This document shows positions 48,573 through 56,339 of a DNA stretch of 64,000 nt, one piece after another. The position numbers were made by a program, and so were the translations under genes. How positions within the stretch are numbered: the stretch's first letter is position 1; every line of letters starts with the position of its first letter. Origin of the DNA: VRUE01 sp963780815 (GTDB lineage Bacteria > Actinomycetota > Thermoleophilia > Solirubrobacterales > 70-9). The stretch covers positions 310,001 to 374,000 of the forward strand of contig CAWADG010000004.1 in NCBI GenBank assembly GCA_963780815.1. The letters run 5' to 3'. The notes below the pieces were generated by a model. That model did not search any database. It had not been told where the DNA came from and saw only the letters and a list, made by a program, of their open reading frames with translations.

Positions 48573-48745
48573 GCCACTTGGCGGCACATACCGCAAATTT
48601 CGTGTCTAAAGCACCCGATTTCGGGTAGGCTGCTGCACAACTTTTGGACAGGTTCAGCCTGCGGCGGCAATCGCGGGAGGGGCGGAGGGCGAGCTGGGCA
48701 TGGCCTGGCCCCCTGCGCCTACGAACCGGCCTGACGGCGCACTCC

Positions 48746-51490
48746 ATGTTCAGACTCCCAGCCAGAAAAAAAGTGGTGCTTTCGTTGGCGTTGATTGCCG
48801 TTGCTGCGGCGGCCGTCCTGGAGCCAGCGACTGCCGCCAAGCCATTTCGCGCCGCGTCCCGCGTGCTAGATCGCCACGCATCTGACCTGTCCTTTGCGAT
48901 CGGGACGCCGGCCGACACAACCCCGCCCGACACCTCGATCGGCTCCGGCCCCGTGGAAGCGATCTGGACCCCGCCCACCAACCCGCGGGTCGCCGTCCCG
49001 GTCGAGTTGGATGGCACCGACTCAACCGGAGACGGGCCGCTCAGCTGCACCTGGACCTTCGAGAACGAAACCGGATCGGCGGTCTACGACACCGAGAAAG
49101 GCTGCGCGATCGAGTTCACCTTTGAATCGACCGGCACCAAATACGTGCGGCTGAGTGTCAGCGACGCCAGCGGGGGTTCAGCTTCCAACAGGAAGTCCTT
49201 CCTCGTCGCTGCGGCCGCCGACACGACCCCGCCCGACACCGCGATCGGCTCCGGCCCCACGGGGACGACGACCTCGACCTCGGCGAGCTTCTCCTTCTCC
49301 TCGACCGAGCCCGGCTCGAGCTTTGAATGCAAGCTCGACTCCGGCTCCTTCGCCGCCTGCAGCTCGCCGAAGGCCTACTCGACGCTTGGCACCGGCGCCC
49401 ACAGCTTCTCGGTCCGCGCCACCGACCCGGCCGGCAACGTCGACCCGAGCCCGGCGACCCAGGACTGGACCGTCGAAGCCTCCTCGCCGCCGCCAAACAC
49501 CCCGGTGGAAGCGATCTGGACCCCGCCCACCAACCCGCGGGTCGCCGTCCCGGTGGAGTTGGATGGCACCGACTCAACCGGAGACGGGCCGCTCAGCTGC
49601 ACCTGGACCTTCGAGAACGAAACCGGATCGGCGGTCTACGACACCGAGAAAGGCTGCGCGATCGAGTTCACCTTTGAATCTCCTGGCATCAAATACGTGC
49701 GGCTGAGTGTCAGCGACGCCAGCGGGGGTTCAGCTTCCAACAAGCAGTCCTTCATGGTGTCGGCGGCCGCCGACACAACCCCGCCCGACACCGCGATCAG
49801 CTCCGGCCCCTCGGGGACGACGACCTCGACCTCGGCGAGCTTCTCCTTCTCCTCGACCGAGCCCGGCTCGAGCTTTGAATGCAAGCTCGACTCCGGCTCC
49901 TTCGCCGCCTGCAGCTCGCCGAAGGCCTACTCGACGCTTGGCACCGGCGCCCACAGCTTCTCGGTCCGCGCCACCGACCCGGCCGGCAACGTCGACCCGA
50001 GCCCGGCGACCCGCAGCTGGACCGTCGAAGCCTCCTCGCCGCCGCCAAACACCCCGGTGGAAGCGATCTGGACCGCGCCCACCAACCCGCTGGTCAACGT
50101 CCCGGTGGAACTCGACGGCACCAAGTCAACCGGAGAAGGGCCGCTCAGCTGCACCTGGACCTTCGAGGATGAAACCGGCGCCACCATCTGGCAGACCCGG
50201 GAAGGCTGCGCGATCGAGTTCACCTTTGAATCGACCGGCACCAAATACGTGCGGCTGAGTGTCAGCGACGCCAGCGGGGGTTCAGCTTCCAACAGGAAGT
50301 CCTTCCTCGTCGCTGCGGCCGCCGACACGACCCCGCCCGACACCGCGATCGGCTCCGGCCCCACGGGGACGACGACCTCGACCTCGGCGAGCTTCTCCTT
50401 CTCCTCGACCGAGCCCGGCTCGAGCTTTGAATGCAAGCTCGACTCCGGCTCCTTCGCCGCCTGCAGCTCGCCGAAGGCCTACTCGACGCTTGGCACCGGC
50501 GCCCACAGCTTCTCGGTCCGGGCCACCGACCCGGCCGGCAACGTCGACCTGAGCCCGGCGACCCAGGACTGGACCGTCGAAGCCGCCTCGCCGCCGCCGG
50601 GCGGCTCCAACTGCTTCGCCCAGCCGAGCAGCTGCGGCTATCCGGATCCGACCAACACCGGCGTCCCGGCCGGCACCGCGCTGACCGCGAGCGGCAGCAT
50701 CACCGTCTCGACCGCGGGCCAAGTGATCTCGGGCAAGGACGTGACCGGCCAGATCTACGTCAACGCCAACAACGTCACGATCGAAAACAGCCGCGTCACC
50801 CAGACGGGGAATTGCGGCACCACCAATACCTGCGGCAACTACGCGATCAGGGTCAACAGCGGCGTCAGCGGCACCGTGATCCGCAATGTCGAGACCAGGA
50901 CCGAAGCCGGCAAGACCTGCGAGCACGACATCCGCAACCAGGGCTCCTCCTCGGTAACGGGCGAAGGGCTCTATCTGCATGGCTGCGACTCCAACTGGTA
51001 CGGCGAAGGCACCCTGAAGAACTCCTACGGGATCGCCAAGATCGAGATCTCGGCCGACCACGTCGAGAACGTCTACTTCTGCTCGGGCGCCTTCACCGCC
51101 GACCACGACACCCTGTTCAACCCGGTCGAGCAGACCGCGGTGGTCTTCGGCGACACGATCTGCGGCGGCGGCAACCGCTACACCGTCAAGAACAGCCTCC
51201 TCGCCGGCGGCGGCTTCGTCTTCTATCCGCAGGCCAACAACAGCAACCCCGCCGGTGCCCAGGCCGTGATCGAAGGCAACCACATCGCTCGCTGCCTCGG
51301 GGCCGAACGCGTGGGCAACGGCCACCACTACTGCCAGGGCGTGACGAACACGGGGACCGAAAGCCCCGGCGACGGCCACGGCTACTACCCCAATGGCGGC
51401 AGCTACGGGATCGGCGACTACTTCTCGGGGCCGCTGACCTGGGCCAACAACGTCTGGGACGACAACCTGACGAGCATCTCGGCTCCCTGA
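48746..51490 (+). CDS. Secreted protein with alternating PKD-like and Ig-like domains and the beta-helix-like module (copy 3)
   Basis: 914 residues from the ATG at 48746 (MFRLPARKKVVLSLALIAVA, a signal peptide). A strong GGAGG-type RBS precedes an ATG at 48700 in another frame, so the true N-terminus is uncertain. Three pairs of PKD-like (VEAIWTPPTNPRVAVPVELD) and Ig-like (DTTPPDTAIGSGP) domains precede the same C-terminal module as copy 1, here with SSSVTGEGLYLHG and CLGAERVGNGHHYCQG. The long domain stalk would hold the module away from the cell. Confidence 0.84.
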   Translation: MFRLPARKKVVLSLALIAVAAAAVLEPATAAKPFRAASRVLDRHASDLSFAIGTPADTTPPDTSIGSGPVEAIWTPPTNPRVAVPVELDGTDSTGDGPLSCTWTFENETGSAVYDTEKGCAIEFTFESTGTKYVRLSVSDASGGSASNRKSFLVAAAADTTPPDTAIGSGPTGTTTSTSASFSFSSTEPGSSFECKLDSGSFAACSSPKAYSTLGTGAHSFSVRATDPAGNVDPSPATQDWTVEASSPPPNTPVEAIWTPPTNPRVAVPVELDGTDSTGDGPLSCTWTFENETGSAVYDTEKGCAIEFTFESPGIKYVRLSVSDASGGSASNKQSFMVSAAADTTPPDTAISSGPSGTTTSTSASFSFSSTEPGSSFECKLDSGSFAACSSPKAYSTLGTGAHSFSVRATDPAGNVDPSPATRSWTVEASSPPPNTPVEAIWTAPTNPLVNVPVELDGTKSTGEGPLSCTWTFEDETGATIWQTREGCAIEFTFESTGTKYVRLSVSDASGGSASNRKSFLVAAAADTTPPDTAIGSGPTGTTTSTSASFSFSSTEPGSSFECKLDSGSFAACSSPKAYSTLGTGAHSFSVRATDPAGNVDLSPATQDWTVEAASPPPGGSNCFAQPSSCGYPDPTNTGVPAGTALTASGSITVSTAGQVISGKDVTGQIYVNANNVTIENSRVTQTGNCGTTNTCGNYAIRVNSGVSGTVIRNVETRTEAGKTCEHDIRNQGSSSVTGEGLYLHGCDSNWYGEGTLKNSYGIAKIEISADHVENVYFCSGAFTADHDTLFNPVEQTAVVFGDTICGGGNRYTVKNSLLAGGGFVFYPQANNSNPAGAQAVIEGNHIARCLGAERVGNGHHYCQGVTNTGTESPGDGHGYYPNGGSYGIGDYFSGPLTWANNVWDDNLTSISAP
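48950..50600 (+). repeat. 552-bp tandem duplication of a PKD-Ig domain pair
   Basis: Sequence at 49155 recurs at 49707 and 50259, exactly 552 bp (184 codons) apart, with very few differences. Each unit encodes one PKD-like plus one Ig-like domain. The third unit is more diverged in its first half (TAPTNPLVNVPVELDGTKST). Confidence 0.9.
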
Positions 51491-51589
51491 GAAAGGCGCC
51501 TTCCAGGTTATGTACACCGCGTAGAACATCCGTCTGCGGGGAGCAGGAAATGATCGATTACTCGAATTCCTCATCCGAAACGCCCCGCA

Positions 51590-53308
51590 ATGGCCAGCAA
51601 GGGACAGGATTCCACTGGAGCCACACCGGGATGGCGGAGGCGAAAGCTCTCCGCGGTGATTGTCGCCTGTGTGGTGCTCTTTTCGCTCGGCGCCGGGTGG
51701 GCTGTCGCCAAGACTGCGCCGTTGTTCGGTCAACGTGAGCCGCTCACCACCGCTTTCAATTCGAAGAAGGGGTCTGGAGGGCGGAAGGGCCGCCGCACAG
51801 CGGTCAGCTCCCTCAGCGCGGGCTGCCAGTACGTCCACCATCGTCTGGTCTGTGACAGTGTCCCCCCGGACACGACGATCACGGCTGAGCCGTTGGCCAG
51901 CACGACGGTCACCTCGGCGAACTTTGCTTTCACGTCGACCGAGTCCGGCTCGAAGTTCGAATGCAAGCTCGATGCAGCCAGGTGGCGATCCTGCGGCTCG
52001 CCGAAGTCGTACTCCGTAAGCCTCGGTACGCACAGCTTCTCGGTGCGGGCCCTCGATGCCTCGGGAAACGTCGACCCAACGCCCGCCGCCGACACCTGGG
52101 CTGTGGAACCCACCCCATCCACTTCCGAAACTCCCCCGCCCGACACGACCCCGCCCGACACCACGATCAGCTCCGGCCCCTCGGGGACGACGACCTCGAC
52201 CTCGGCGAGCTTCTCCTTCTCCTCGACCGAGCCCGGCTCGAGCTTTGAATGCAAGCTCGACTCCGGCTCCTTCGCCGCCTGCAGCTCGCCGAAGGCCTAC
52301 TCGACGCTTGGCACCGGCGCCCACAGCTTCTCGGTCCGGGCCACCGATCCGGCCGGCAACGTCGACCTGAGCCCGGCGACCCAGGACTGGACCGTCGAAG
52401 CCGCCTCGCCGCCGCCGGGCGGCTCCAACTGCTTCGCCCAGCCGAGCAGCTGCGGCTATCCGGATCCGACCAACACCGGCGTCCCGGCCGGCACCGCGCT
52501 GACCGCGAGCGGCAGCATCACCGTCTCGACCGCGGGCCAGGTGATCTCGGGCAAAGACGTGACCGGCCAGATCTACGTCAACGCCAACAACGTCACGATC
52601 GAAAACAGCCGCGTCACCCAGACGGGGAATTGCGGCACCACCAATACCTGCGGCAACTACGCGATCAGGGTCAACAGCGGCGTCAGCGGCACCGTGATCC
52701 GCAATGTCGAGACCAGGACCGAAGCCGGCAAGACCTGCGAGCACGACATCCGCAACCAGGGCGGCTCGAGCACGGTCGGGGAAAACCTCTATCTGCATGG
52801 CTGCGACTCCAACTGGTACGGCGAAGGCACCCTGAAGAACTCCTACGGGATCGCCAAGATCGAGATCTCGGCCGACCACGTCGAGAACGTCTACTTCTGC
52901 TCGGGCGCCTTCACCGCCGACCACGACACCCTGTTCAACCCGGTCGAGCAGACCGCGGTGGTCTTCGGCGACACGATCTGCGGCGGCGGCAACCGCTACA
53001 CCGTCAAGAACAGCCTCCTCGCCGGCGGCGGCTTCGTCTTCTATCCGCAGGCCAACAACAGCAACCCCGCCGGTGCCCAGGCCGTGATCGAAGGCAACCA
53101 CATCGCTCGCTGCCTCGGGGCCGAACGCGTGGGCAACGGCCACCACTACTGCCAGGGCGTGACGAACACGGGGACCGAAAGCCCCGGCGACGGCCACGGC
53201 TACTACCCCAATGGCGGCAGCTACGGGATCGGCGACTACTTCTCGGGGCCGCTGACCTGGGCCAACAACGTCTGGGACGACAACCTGACGAACGTCTCGG
53301 CTCCCTAG
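51590..53308 (+). CDS. Secreted protein with Ig-like domains and the beta-helix-like module (copy 4)
   Basis: 572 residues from the ATG at 51590. The hydrophobic segment LSAVIVACVVLFSLGAGWAV is a signal or anchor. A good RBS (GGGGAGCAGGAA) instead precedes an ATG at 51550 in a different frame, which hints at a small indel near the start. A diverged Ig-like domain (PPDTTITAEPLASTTVTSAN) is followed by one of the standard type and then the C-terminal module, with GGSSTVGENLYLHG as in copy 1 and CLGAERVGNGHHYCQG as in copy 3. Confidence 0.83.
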   Translation: MASKGQDSTGATPGWRRRKLSAVIVACVVLFSLGAGWAVAKTAPLFGQREPLTTAFNSKKGSGGRKGRRTAVSSLSAGCQYVHHRLVCDSVPPDTTITAEPLASTTVTSANFAFTSTESGSKFECKLDAARWRSCGSPKSYSVSLGTHSFSVRALDASGNVDPTPAADTWAVEPTPSTSETPPPDTTPPDTTISSGPSGTTTSTSASFSFSSTEPGSSFECKLDSGSFAACSSPKAYSTLGTGAHSFSVRATDPAGNVDLSPATQDWTVEAASPPPGGSNCFAQPSSCGYPDPTNTGVPAGTALTASGSITVSTAGQVISGKDVTGQIYVNANNVTIENSRVTQTGNCGTTNTCGNYAIRVNSGVSGTVIRNVETRTEAGKTCEHDIRNQGGSSTVGENLYLHGCDSNWYGEGTLKNSYGIAKIEISADHVENVYFCSGAFTADHDTLFNPVEQTAVVFGDTICGGGNRYTVKNSLLAGGGFVFYPQANNSNPAGAQAVIEGNHIARCLGAERVGNGHHYCQGVTNTGTESPGDGHGYYPNGGSYGIGDYFSGPLTWANNVWDDNLTNVSAP

Positions 53309-53399
53309 GCGAGCTAGCAAGAGCGGCTCGTCCTTATTTCAGCCTCAAGGCGCGTCGCAACTGCACAAGGTGGGCGCATTTCGTCCCGTTCACTCAGTG

Positions 53400-54500
53400 A
53401 TGAACCTCGACCACGCGATCGAGACGCTCGTCGTTGGGTACGGCTACTGGGGCCCGAACATCGTGCGCAATCTGGCCGAGCGGCCGGAGTTCCGGCTCGC
53501 CGGCCTCTGCGATCGCGACGAGAGGCGCCTGGAGGATTTCAGCCGCCAGAACCCGGATCTGACCTGCGAGCGCGACCTCGACGTCGCCCTCGCCGACCCC
53601 ACCCTCGAAGCGGTGGCGATCGCGACCCCGCCTCACACCCACTACCGGCTGGTTCGCGCCGCCCTGGAGGCGGGCAAGCACGTCCTCGTCGAGAAGCCGC
53701 TCGCCCGGACCGCCGACGAGGCGATCGAGCTGATGGAGCTGGCCGACGAGCTGGGGCTGGTCCTGATGCCCGGCCACACCTTCCTCTACAGCCCGTCGGT
53801 GAACAAGGTCCGCAACCTGATCCAGGACGGAACGCTCGGGGAGATCTACTTCGTGACGTCCTCGCGAATGAATCTCGGGAAATACCAGCAGGACGGCGTC
53901 GTGCTTGACCTTGCGCCGCATGACCTCTCGATCCTGCTCCACTGGCTTGGTAAGCCGCTGGTCGAGGTGACGGCGAACGGGCGCAGCGTTTATCAGGAAG
54001 GCGTCCATGAGACCGCGTTCCTGACAATGGCGTTCGAGGATGGCGCCCAGGCCAACGTCCAGCTTTCATGGCTGGCGCCGCGCAAAATGCGTCAGATGGT
54101 CGTGGTCGGCAGCAAGCAGATGGTCCAGTACGAGGACACCTCCGCCGACGCCTCCGTCCGCATCTTCGACCGGGGCATGGAGTTCTCCGAGCCGCCCGCG
54201 AACTTCGGCGAGTACCGGCTGACCTACCGCACCGGAGACATGGTCGCCCCCCAGATCGAGCCGGCCGAGCCGCTCGGCCTCGAGCTGAAGGACTTCGCCT
54301 CGGCGATCCTCGAGGGGACGACGCCCGCGTCCAGCTCACGCCTGGGCCTCGAAGTCGTGCTCGCGCTCCAGGCCCTGGAGCGCTCGCTCGAATCGCGTGG
54401 TGAGCCGGTCACGGTCTCCTCCGTCGACCAGGTCCTGCGACGCCGCGCCGCCAAAGTCGCGGCGAGTCAGGCAGCGAGCCCCGCCCGGCAGGCTGCCTGA
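53400..54500 (+). CDS. Gfo/Idh/MocA-family sugar oxidoreductase
   Basis: 366 residues from the ATG at 53400; a GTG at 53370 would add 10 residues. ETLVVGYGYWGPNIVRNLAE (about 8-27) is the NAD(P)-binding motif, IATPPHTHYRLVRAALEAGK and HVLVEKPLA (Glu98-Lys99-Pro100) are family hallmarks, and the C-terminal half has VVLDLAPHDLSILLHWLG with the active-site His. Close relatives oxidise UDP-N-acetylhexosaminuronic acids (WlbA-like) or other nucleotide sugars. It is 91 bases after the last beta-helix gene and may belong to the polysaccharide locus. Confidence 0.9.
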   Translation: MNLDHAIETLVVGYGYWGPNIVRNLAERPEFRLAGLCDRDERRLEDFSRQNPDLTCERDLDVALADPTLEAVAIATPPHTHYRLVRAALEAGKHVLVEKPLARTADEAIELMELADELGLVLMPGHTFLYSPSVNKVRNLIQDGTLGEIYFVTSSRMNLGKYQQDGVVLDLAPHDLSILLHWLGKPLVEVTANGRSVYQEGVHETAFLTMAFEDGAQANVQLSWLAPRKMRQMVVVGSKQMVQYEDTSADASVRIFDRGMEFSEPPANFGEYRLTYRTGDMVAPQIEPAEPLGLELKDFASAILEGTTPASSSRLGLEVVLALQALERSLESRGEPVTVSSVDQVLRRRAAKVAASQAASPARQAA

Positions 54501-54516
54501 GCAGCTCCAGAAGCGG

Positions 54517-54873
54517 TCAGGCGGGGCGCGAGGGCGCCGAGAGGAAGTCGAGCTCGGCGAGGTAGACCATCACCGCATGGGTGGCGATCGCGTCGACGTC
54601 GGTGTCGTACTTCATCGCCTCCCGCCGCAGCAACGCCTCTGTCTGAAAGTCAAGCGCGACCTCGAGCTCCTCGAGTTCGTTTTCAGCCGAGGTGTCTGTA
54701 CCGAAATCTTGTGACCGTTCGGTACCAAGAAATCGTGGGAAGGGCTGGGGCGGCCGTCCGTAGGTGAGCTTGCCGGTGTAGTGGCGGATCGCTGTTTCGA
54801 CGGCCGCGGTGAGGTCGGTTCCGACCTGGGATTCGAGTCCTGAGCAGGCAAATTGTCCGAGTGTGACTTTCAT
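54517..54873 (-). CDS. Small protein A flanking the sigma factor gene; unknown function
   Basis: 118 residues from the ATG at 54873, which has GGGGA upstream. It shares a layout with small protein B (55794-56162): a short beta-prone start (KVTLGQF / SISVTVGA), an AAVETAIRHY / AERAIQAYL helix, a Pro-rich FPRFL / YPSFL segment, a LDxx strand and a C-terminal helical block (EAMKYDTDVDAIATHAVMVY / EAARQEVSDQQLLEHAVLYF). The helix-rich end could be a dimerisation or DNA-binding region. I do not recognise a named family. Confidence 0.65.
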   Translation of the reverse strand: MKVTLGQFACSGLESQVGTDLTAAVETAIRHYTGKLTYGRPPQPFPRFLGTERSQDFGTDTSAENELEELEVALDFQTEALLRREAMKYDTDVDAIATHAVMVYLAELDFLSAPSRPA

Positions 54874-55028
54874 TTGTTCCCCGTGACTGCGGCCCCAATT
54901 GCTCAACTACCCGTTGTACCCAGAATTTTCACCATATCCGGCTGAGATCCTCCTATCTTCAGCCTCTCCAATATCGGTTCATTTCGAGCGACTTGATACC
55001 CGGTCGGAAATTTGGACGAATATTGAGA

Positions 55029-55057
55029 TTGACATTCGAACGAAAGGCCACTATTCC
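55029..55057 (+). promoter_or_regulatory. Strong candidate promoter for the sigma factor gene
   Basis: TTGACA (55029-55034), a 17-base spacer and TATTCC (55052-55057) match a housekeeping-type promoter and predict transcription from about 55064, leaving a 125-base leader. An inverted repeat TGACATT (55030-55036) / AATGTCA (55062-55068) brackets the promoter and could be an operator. Confidence 0.6.
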
Positions 55058-55090
55058 TGTCAATGTCATTTCGGAAAGTGGATCGAAGTC

Positions 55091-55106
55091 CGGGGTACAT
55101 ACCCCG
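55091..55106. promoter_or_regulatory. Palindrome in the sigma factor leader (operator-like)
   Basis: CGGGGTA-CA-TACCCCG is a perfect 7-bp inverted repeat with a 2-base centre, about 30 bases downstream of the predicted start site and 83 bases before the TTG start. The short centre favours a protein-binding site over an RNA hairpin. Confidence 0.55.
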
Positions 55107-55188
55107 CACCTTGGGAAGAGTTTCTTGTCGGCCACCGGTTCCGATACCGAGATCAAAAACGAGTGGGACAAATGAACGGGGAGACAAT

Positions 55189-55776
55189 TTGACTGGCAGG
55201 GCGACGGATTCCGCCGACGAGAACACCTGGCTCGTCCAACAGGCCGTCGAGCGCGCCAAGGCGGGTGACAACGACGGCCTCCACTTTCTGTATGTCCGCT
55301 TCGCGCCGGACGTGCAGCGCTACATCGCGAGCTTTGTTCGCGACCACCACGAAGCCGAGGACATCACTCAGAACGTTTTTGCCAAGCTGATGACCGCGAT
55401 CCAGAAGTACGAGCAGCGCGACGTGCCCTTCGCCGCCTGGATCATGCGGGTGTCGCGCAACGCGGCGCTCGACCACATGCGGTCACGCCGGGCGCTGCCG
55501 GCGGAGGAGGTCAGGATCGCTGACGACAACCACGCCCAGACCAGCACCGATCTGAGCCGCGATCTGAAGCGGGCACTTGAGCAACTCCCGGAGGATCAGC
55601 GCGAGGTCCTGATACTTCGGCATATCGCGGGCCTCTCGCCGCTGGAGATCGCGGCGACCCTGCAGAAATCGGAGAGCTCGGTGCACGGCCTCCACCATCG
55701 CGGCCGTCGCGCCCTGCAGGCGAATCTGACCGAGCTCGGTGCCGCGCCGGTCGTAGCAGGCCGCCGCGCGTCCTGA
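55189..55776 (+). CDS. RNA polymerase sigma factor, ECF/sigma-70 region 2 and 4 type
   Basis: 195 residues from a TTG at 55189 with GGGGAG six to eight bases upstream. Region 2 is at about 29-96 (LHFLYVRFAPDVQRYIASFV, HHEAEDITQNVFAKLM, AAWIMRVSRNAALDHMRS) and region 4 at about 130-180 (LEQLPEDQREVLILRHIAGL, SPLEIAATLQKSESSVHGLH). There is no region 1.1 or 3, as expected for group IV factors. It should direct RNA polymerase to a small regulon, perhaps including itself or the genes on either side. No recognisable anti-sigma gene is adjacent; the small proteins A and B are the neighbours. Confidence 0.93.
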   Translation: MTGRATDSADENTWLVQQAVERAKAGDNDGLHFLYVRFAPDVQRYIASFVRDHHEAEDITQNVFAKLMTAIQKYEQRDVPFAAWIMRVSRNAALDHMRSRRALPAEEVRIADDNHAQTSTDLSRDLKRALEQLPEDQREVLILRHIAGLSPLEIAATLQKSESSVHGLHHRGRRALQANLTELGAAPVVAGRRAS

Positions 55777-55793
55777 GCGCCGGCCCGCGCGCG

Positions 55794-56162
55794 TCACTCC
55801 TCGTCGTCGAGGTCCTCGAGGATCCGTTCGGTCACGCGTCCAGCGTGGTCCTCGGCTGCAAAGTAGAGGACCGCATGTTCGAGCAGCTGCTGGTCGCTCA
55901 CCTCCTGCCTCGCGGCCTCGACCTCAAGGTCACGCCAGAGGCCCACGTCGAGATCGAGGCGTATCCGCACGCCGTCGACGGCTTTCCCGCCACGCAGGAA
56001 TGACGGGTAGGCCCATCCCGGCTCCGGGGACCCCCGGTCGTTCAGGTAGGCCTGAATCGCTCGTTCCGCGGTGAGAGAGCTCGAGTGACCGCGGGTTACC
56101 ATTTCAACCGCAAGGATCTTGCTCGCGATCGCACCAACGGTGACACTGATCGAGCGCTTCAC
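55794..56162 (-). CDS. Small protein B flanking the sigma factor gene; unknown function
   Basis: 122 residues from the GTG at 56162, chosen because it aligns with the start of small protein A; a GTG at 56237 would add 25 residues. VTVGAIASKILAVEMVTRGH, LTAERAIQAYLNDRG, AYPSFLRGGK, IRLDLDVGLWRDLEVEAARQ and LLEHAVLYFAAED can be aligned with protein A at several blocks, so the two are probably distant paralogues. It converges with the sigma gene, 17 bases apart. The acidic tail (ILEDLDDEE) is absent from A. No named family is recognised. Confidence 0.65.
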   Translation of the reverse strand: MKRSISVTVGAIASKILAVEMVTRGHSSSLTAERAIQAYLNDRGSPEPGWAYPSFLRGGKAVDGVRIRLDLDVGLWRDLEVEAARQEVSDQQLLEHAVLYFAAEDHAGRVTERILEDLDDEE

Positions 56163-56259
56163 CCCGTTTTGTCGGTCGTCCAGCAGGTACCTCCCTCCTG
56201 CCGAACCGGCTCGGACATCGGAGGATCGCGGGCTCACATGCTGTCTCCGGTGGGCGTCG

Positions 56260-56277
56260 TGCGCAAGTCGTTGCGCA
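56260..56277. promoter_or_regulatory. Inverted repeat upstream of small protein B
   Basis: TGCGCAA-GTCG-TTGCGCA is a perfect 7-bp inverted repeat with a 4-base centre, about 23 bases before the upstream GTG of gene B. It may be an operator or a leader hairpin. Confidence 0.5.
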
Positions 56278-56339
56278 GGAAATTCATACCAAATGCATAC
56301 GCCACCTACTGAAAATAACGGATCAGGTCCCGATTCTTT

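Larger units (their letters stand above)
54874..55188. promoter_or_regulatory. AT-rich divergent intergenic region upstream of the sigma factor
   Basis: A 315-bp gap with clearly lower GC than its surroundings separates small protein A from the sigma gene. It contains the sigma promoter and two inverted repeats listed separately. A 97-codon open frame across it (54899-55192) has no family resemblance and is not called. Confidence 0.7.

Noticed and set aside
50282..53320. Very long antisense open frame (about 1,012 codons) on the minus strand
   Set aside because: It lies opposite copies 3 and 4 of the beta-helix genes, its composition (Val-Asp-Gly-Ala rich) is typical of antisense to GC-rich coding, and it duplicates wherever the sense repeats do.
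54899..55192. 97-codon plus-strand open frame before the sigma gene
   Set aside because: It spans the promoter and palindromes, sits in AT-rich sequence and has no recognisable features.
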